A stretch of DNA of 64,000 bases, taken from NCBI GenBank assembly GCA_025966315.1, contig JAOPUZ010000051.1, positions 124,001 to 188,000 of the forward strand, in the 5' to 3' direction. Origin of the DNA: Frankiales bacterium (lineage in GTDB: Bacteria; Actinomycetota; Actinomycetes; Mycobacteriales; Jatrophihabitantaceae). Shown piece after piece: positions 59,841-64,000 of this stretch. The notes beneath the pieces were generated by a model. It had not been told where the DNA came from and did not search any database. It saw only the letters and a list, made by a program, of their open reading frames with translations. How positions within the stretch are numbered: the first letter of the stretch is position 1; each line of letters starts with the position of its first letter. The translations under genes were made by a program, and so were the position numbers.

Positions 59841-61049
59841 GTGGCCAAGGATCGATATGACGTGATTGTGGTAGGTGCACGGTGTGCGGGTTCTCCGACG
59901 GCAATGTTGTTGGCTCGTCAGGGCTACCAAGTTCTGGTTGTCGATCGTGCGACCTTTCCTAGTGACACGCTTTCTACGCATGTGGTGCAACCGACGGGTG
60001 TTGCTTCATTGAACAGCTGGGGGCTGCTGGAGGCGCTGGCTACCACCGGGTGCCCGCCAATCGCAACATACGAATTCGATTTCGGTCCCTTCAGGTTATC
60101 CGGAGCGCCCGGCACTGTGGACTCACCCGTCTCGTACGCGCCTCGACGCACTGTGCTGGACAAGCTTTTGGTTGACGCTGCAGCCGAAGCCGGCGCTGAG
60201 GTCCGGGAAGGTTTCGCTGTCGAGGAAATTCTCGTCGATGCCGGTTGCGTCGTGGGGATCCGAGGTCACAGCAAGGGTGGCGCGTCGGTCACCGAACACG
60301 CCCAGGTTGTAATCGGTGCCGATGGGTTGCACTCGCTGGTGGCTCAGAGCGTGGGGCCGGAGCAGTACAACGACAAGCCGCAACTCTTGTGCGGCTATTA
60401 CTCCTACTGGAGTGGCCTGCCAATGGATGGCAGATTCGAGACCTACGTTCGCCCAAACCGCGGATGGGCCGCCTGTCCCACCCATGACGATCTCACCATG
60501 GTGGTGACCGGGTGGCCATTCGCGGAATTCGCCGCAAACAAGTCCGACCTCGAAGGCAATTACCTGAAGAACTTCGAGCTGGCACCGGAATTTGGCGACC
60601 GCATCCGCGCCGCCAAACGCGAGTCCCGAATAGTCGGAACCGCCGTCCCCAACTTCTTCCGAAAGCCGTTCGGACCAGGATGGGCCTTAGTGGGCGACGC
60701 CGGATACAACAAAGACTTCATCACAGCACAAGGAATCTCCGACGCCTTCCGTGACGCTGAACTATGCGCGAACGCACTCGACGAAACCTTCTCGGGCACG
60801 CGCTCGTTTCAAGCGGCGATGGCCGACTACCAATCCACACGCGACGGGCACGTCCTTCCGATGTATGAATTCACAACGCAGCTTGCAACCCTGCAACCGC
60901 CACCCCCTGAGCTACAACAGCTACTCGGCGCGGTCCATGGCAACCAGGAAGCAATGGACGGATTCGCGCGGGTGAACGCCGGAGTGACCTCCCCAGCCGA
61001 ATTCTTCGCCCCCGACAACGTCGGACGAATCTTCGCCGCCGCACACTGA
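59841..61049 (+). CDS. FAD-dependent oxidoreductase (geranylgeranyl reductase / PHBH-like fold)
   Basis: The 402-residue protein starts at GTG 59841 after GGGGAG. It has an FAD motif DVIVVGARCAGSPTAMLLAR and TFPSDTLSTHVVQPTGVASL, a second FAD motif VIGADGLHSLVAQ, and FGPGWALVGDAGYNKDFITA followed by QGISDAF, as in group A flavoprotein monooxygenases and prenyl reductases. The substrate is unknown. Codon use is less GC-biased than its neighbours, so recent transfer is possible. Confidence 0.9.
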   Translation: MAKDRYDVIVVGARCAGSPTAMLLARQGYQVLVVDRATFPSDTLSTHVVQPTGVASLNSWGLLEALATTGCPPIATYEFDFGPFRLSGAPGTVDSPVSYAPRRTVLDKLLVDAAAEAGAEVREGFAVEEILVDAGCVVGIRGHSKGGASVTEHAQVVIGADGLHSLVAQSVGPEQYNDKPQLLCGYYSYWSGLPMDGRFETYVRPNRGWAACPTHDDLTMVVTGWPFAEFAANKSDLEGNYLKNFELAPEFGDRIRAAKRESRIVGTAVPNFFRKPFGPGWALVGDAGYNKDFITAQGISDAFRDAELCANALDETFSGTRSFQAAMADYQSTRDGHVLPMYEFTTQLATLQPPPPELQQLLGAVHGNQEAMDGFARVNAGVTSPAEFFAPDNVGRIFAAAH

Positions 61050-61286
61050 CCCTCGATTCGTCGGCTTCCAACCAATCTCTTGCCGTCTCAGCGCAGCGGC
61101 GCAACTTTCCAACTACGGGGGGGTGCTCCGGATTCTCGCCGTCCGAGCGGCAGCCCGTCCCACTCCGTTCGTGGTTGCCGTAGGCCGGGATGCCGCCGGC
61201 TTCCTTGAGCATGTGTGCAAGGTGAGCAGGTTCCGCGTCACTCGGCTCTGGGCACGGCGCTGTGGACCGGCCTAGCCTCTAGCGGT

Positions 61287-62876
61287 ATGAGACCGGCGCG
61301 CGATCCGGAACAGGTGCGGCTGGCCGAGTTGGTCGCGGCGCTGTCGCTAGGCATCGACCTCGGGTTCGGCCAGCCGATGCAGCACGTGCTGCGTCAATGT
61401 CTCATCGCGCTGCGCCTGGCCGAACGTCTTGACATGGACGTCGAGGAGCGCGGGACCGTCTACTACACGGCGCTGCTGATCAACGTTGCGTGCCATTCGG
61501 ATGCGCACGAGCAAGCCAAGTGGTTCGGCGATGACATCGGGCTGAAGTCCGACAAGTACGCCTACGAGTTCGGCACGATGCGAGCGGCTGCAGCGGGTCT
61601 GCGTCGCATCGGTGCCAGCAACCCGCCGTTGCACCGGTTCCGGGTCGGGCTGGAGTTCGCGCTGTACGGGCACCGCGAGGTCGAGAACATGATCACCGAG
61701 CATGCGCAGCGAGCGCGCATCTTCGCCGGCCAGCTCGGCCTGCCCGCCCCGGTCAGCGCCGGGTTGGGTGCCGCGTACGAGCAGTGGGACGGTAAGGGCT
61801 GGCCCGGCGAGCTAAGCGGTGAACAGGTGCCGATCGTGGCCCGGATTGCGCAGCTCGCCGAGTTCGTCGAGGTGGCGCACCGGGTGGGCGGTGTCGATGC
61901 GGCGAAGGCGTTGGCGCGGCGTAGGGCCGGCGGACAGTTCGACCCGCGGCTGGCGACGCTGCTCGCCGACGAGGCGGACGCGATCCTGGACGACCTCGAC
62001 GGGATCGGCACCTGGGACGCGGTGATCGCCGCCGAACCGTCGCTGGCGGTGCTGCTGTGCGGCGCCGAGTTCGACGCAGCGCTGCTGGCGGTAGCGAACT
62101 TCATCGACCTCAAGTCGCCGTACACGCTCGGTCATGCGCCCGCGGTCGCCGAGCTGGCGGCCGAGGCGGGTCGGCGGTACGGGCTCGACGAGGCCGAGGT
62201 CACGATGTTGCGGCGCGCCGGGCTGGTACACGGGTTCGGGCGGCTCGGGGTCTCCAACTCGATCTGGGACCGGGCCGGCCCGCTCAGCGCCGGCGACTGG
62301 GAACGGGTGCGGATGTACCCGTACGTCACCGAACGGATGCTGCACCAGTCGCCATCGCTGTCGCCGCTGGGTGCGCTCGCGATCCAGCACCGTGAGCGAC
62401 TCGACGGCAGCGGCTACCCGCGCGGGCTCTCCGGCAACGCGATCACGCGATCGGCACGCTTACTCGGCGCGGCGGAGGCTTACCAGACCAAGCGCGAGCC
62501 GAGACCGCATCGACCGGCGTGCAACGCTGAGCAGGCAGCCGAACTGCTGCGAGCCGAGGCTGCGGCCGACCGTCTGGAGCCGGCGGCGGTGGACGCCGTG
62601 CTGCGCGCGTCCGGTCACCGGGTCCCGCGAAGACACGACGCCCCGCGTGGACTCACCAGTCGCGAGATCGACGTCATACGGCTGTTGGCCCGTGGCATGT
62701 CAAACAAGCAGATCGCCCAGCGGTTAGTGATCACACCGAAGACGGCGAGCAACCACGTCGAACACATCTACGCCAAGATCGACGCCACGAGCCGGGCGTC
62801 GGCGGCACTGTTCGCGATGCAGCACGGCCTGCTGCCCGACGAGGAACTGGCCACGGCCGAGCGCACCTCGCCCTGA
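61287..62876 (+). CDS. HD-GYP-like domain protein with C-terminal LuxR helix-turn-helix
   Basis: From ATG 61287 the protein has 529 residues; an earlier in-frame start at 61215 is possible. Residues about 10-180 form one HD-like helical region. Residues about 280-420 resemble an HD-GYP domain (YTLGHAPAVAELAAEAGRRY, HRERLDGSGYPRGLSG). The HD pair itself reads HG (LVHGFGRLGVS), so metal-dependent phosphodiesterase activity is doubtful. Residues about 455-515 are a LuxR helix-turn-helix (LTSREIDVIRLLARGMSNKQ). It is probably a one-component regulator that senses a ligand with the degenerate HD domain. The methyltransferase gene follows 98 bp downstream. Confidence 0.9.
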   Translation: MRPARDPEQVRLAELVAALSLGIDLGFGQPMQHVLRQCLIALRLAERLDMDVEERGTVYYTALLINVACHSDAHEQAKWFGDDIGLKSDKYAYEFGTMRAAAAGLRRIGASNPPLHRFRVGLEFALYGHREVENMITEHAQRARIFAGQLGLPAPVSAGLGAAYEQWDGKGWPGELSGEQVPIVARIAQLAEFVEVAHRVGGVDAAKALARRRAGGQFDPRLATLLADEADAILDDLDGIGTWDAVIAAEPSLAVLLCGAEFDAALLAVANFIDLKSPYTLGHAPAVAELAAEAGRRYGLDEAEVTMLRRAGLVHGFGRLGVSNSIWDRAGPLSAGDWERVRMYPYVTERMLHQSPSLSPLGALAIQHRERLDGSGYPRGLSGNAITRSARLLGAAEAYQTKREPRPHRPACNAEQAAELLRAEAAADRLEPAAVDAVLRASGHRVPRRHDAPRGLTSREIDVIRLLARGMSNKQIAQRLVITPKTASNHVEHIYAKIDATSRASAALFAMQHGLLPDEELATAERTSP

Positions 62877-62974
62877 GATGAGGTGAACGCCTCATGTGCA
62901 CCGCTGCTGGCGAGCCTATGGTCGGTGGCATTCGGACGTGGCGGCCACGTCAAGCGGAGCCCGGGAGCACCACG

Positions 62975-63592
62975 ATGAGCATCGGCGACAGGATCTTTGC
63001 GATGTGCTACGACCGGTTCATGGCCCGCACGGAGAAGGCCGGCCTGCGCGAGCGGCGCACGGCGCTGCTGGGTAAGGCACGCGGCGACGTCCTCGAGATC
63101 GGTGCGGGCACCGGCGCGAACCTGGCGCTATACCCGGCCACGATCACCTCACTCACCCTTACCGAGCCCGACGTGGCGATGATGCGCAAGCTAGAGAAGC
63201 GGCTCGGCGACCGCGACGTGACGGCGCTGCGGGCTCCGGCTGAGGACCTGCCCTTCGACGACGACACGTTCGACACGGTCGTGTCCACGCTCACGCTGTG
63301 CACGGTCGAGGATCAACCCCGCGCCCTGCGCGAGATCCATCGCGTACTGCGCGCACCCGGACAGCTGCTGTTCATCGAACACGTCCGGGCCGAGGACGCG
63401 AAGCTCGCACGCAAGCAGGATCGTATGAACGGAATCAACCGCATCGTCGCGCACGGGTGCAACTGCAACCGCCCAACGCTGGACGGTGCGCGCTCGGCCG
63501 GGTTCATCATCGGACATGTCGAGCACGGATCGCTGGAGAAGGCGCCGTCGTTCGTGCGCCCGCTCGTCGTCGGCTTTGCCGAGGTGGCCTGA
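62975..63592 (+). CDS. Class I SAM-dependent methyltransferase, paralogue of the one at 25887
   Basis: From ATG 62975 with GGGAG upstream the protein has 205 residues. Motif I is DVLEIGAGTGANLALYP. STLTLCTVEDQPRALREIHR and LLFIEHV follow, with a cysteine pair in AHGCNCNRPTLDG. These blocks match the protein at 25887 in order and spacing. The substrate is unknown. It follows the HD-GYP-LuxR gene and precedes the cupin gene. Confidence 0.92.
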   Translation: MSIGDRIFAMCYDRFMARTEKAGLRERRTALLGKARGDVLEIGAGTGANLALYPATITSLTLTEPDVAMMRKLEKRLGDRDVTALRAPAEDLPFDDDTFDTVVSTLTLCTVEDQPRALREIHRVLRAPGQLLFIEHVRAEDAKLARKQDRMNGINRIVAHGCNCNRPTLDGARSAGFIIGHVEHGSLEKAPSFVRPLVVGFAEVA

Positions 63593-63656
63593 CCGCTGTA
63601 AGCACCGGACCGCACCGCGCGGTCTGCAATCCACTGCAAACATGAGGAGATTCGCC

Positions 63657-64000
63657 ATGCCCAAGACATCGAAGGACACCGCCAGCGAGGTCGTGGACTA
63701 CGCATCTGCCGAGGACCGTAGCGAGCATTTCCGCGATGGCTTCACCTGCAACTTCACCACGATCAAGGTCGACTCCGATCTGGCTCCGCTGCTGAAGGGC
63801 CTGCCCGGCGACAGCTGCCAGTGCCCGCACTGGGGCTACGTCTTGGCCGGCCAGCTGACCGTCCGCTACGCCGACCACGTCGAGATCCTCGAACCGGGCG
63901 ATGCGTATTACATGTCGCCCGGCCATGTCCCCGCGGCAACAGCCGGATCGGAGTTCGTGATGTTCAGCCCCACCGCGGAGCTTCGCGTCTCCCAGGAGCA
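63657..64000 (+). CDS. Cupin-domain protein, cut by the window end
   Basis: The start at ATG 63657 follows GAGGAG. The visible 114 residues form a cupin (CPHWGYVLAGQLTVRYADHV, LEPGDAYYMSPGHVP). It is related to the cupin half of the protein at 35613, which has the same spacing of GY...G, GD and PxGH. Whether a SnoaL half follows, as in that protein, cannot be seen. It is in the same direction as the methyltransferase gene, 64 bp downstream. Confidence 0.88.
   Translation, partial: MPKTSKDTASEVVDYASAEDRSEHFRDGFTCNFTTIKVDSDLAPLLKGLPGDSCQCPHWGYVLAGQLTVRYADHVEILEPGDAYYMSPGHVPAATAGSEFVMFSPTAELRVSQE

Noticed and set aside
1-64000. CRISPR arrays, tRNA or rRNA genes, insertion sequences, prophage genes
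   Set aside because: I looked for regular direct repeats, tRNA-like folds ending in CCA, transposase DDE or HUH motifs with terminal repeats, and phage structural genes; none is visible.

Overview
The window is GC-rich, densely coded chromosomal DNA of an actinobacterium. The evidence is GC-ending codons, frequent GTG/TTG starts, several probable leaderless genes (a -10 hexamer about 7 nt before the start codon), a PAC2-family protein, an AfsR/SARP regulator, a FusA2-type EF-G and paired LuxR response regulator/histidine kinase genes. I cannot name the species. No rRNA, tRNA, CRISPR array, phage module or intact insertion sequence is visible.

Layout. 1-7.7 kb: a frameshifted unknown gene at the edge, a glycogen-debranching-like glucosidase with a single-base frameshift, an aldo/keto reductase with a Gly-Gln-Pro repeat, a KAS III-like synthase, then an alcohol dehydrogenase and a ferredoxin reductase beside a head-to-head junction of a broken metallohydrolase and a broken cytochrome P450. 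7.7-14.8 kb: a large secreted glycine-rich/Ig-like protein, a dehydrogenase with a TPP-dependent E1 alpha/beta pair, and a RibD-like reductase. 14.9-18.4 kb: an ABC-2 exporter with a two-component system. 19.1-25.8 kb: a polysaccharide export and glycosyltransferase cluster (GalE, Wzm/Wzt-like ABC pair, glycosyltransferase-methyltransferase fusion, deacetylase, GT2), entered through a truncated small membrane-protein gene. 25.9-33 kb: a methyltransferase, an alpha/beta-hydrolase-LuxR fusion, a 1214-residue SARP/ATPase regulator and a berberine-bridge-type oxidase. 33-40.8 kb: housekeeping-like and unknown genes, an EF-G-like GTPase and an FMN monooxygenase. 40.9-45.6 kb: an arsenic-type island (NADH-oxidase-like flavoprotein, aquaporin, ArsR-ArsC fusion, ArsO-like flavoprotein, second ArsR) with no ACR3/ArsB pump. 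45.8-52.6 kb: a RibD-like reductase, SnoaL-fused ECF sigma factor, MFS exporter, an intact paralogue of the left-edge gene, ZIP transporter and small unknown genes. 52.7-64 kb: an AAA ATPase regulator with methyltransferase and MOSC protein, remnants of a hydrolase, a nitrilase and an oxidase, a TetR divergent from DUF1059 and SnoaL genes, an FAD oxidoreductase, a degenerate HD-GYP-LuxR regulator, a methyltransferase and a cupin running off the right end.

Three themes recur. First, decay: at least eight broken genes or fragments mark deletion or transfer junctions. Second, large one-component regulators made of an enzyme-like or ATPase domain joined to an output domain, several of them beside class I methyltransferases; the methyltransferases near 26 kb and 63 kb are related to each other. 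Third, compact divergent control regions with visible inverted repeats (arsenic genes, ZIP transporter, TetR, E1 operon, RibD-like reductase). No single locus is provably a new system. The best candidates for new biology are the regulator-methyltransferase pairs, the cysteine-poor ArsR-ArsC fusion with an aquaporin as its only transporter, and the unknown paralogue pair at 0.4 and 49 kb.
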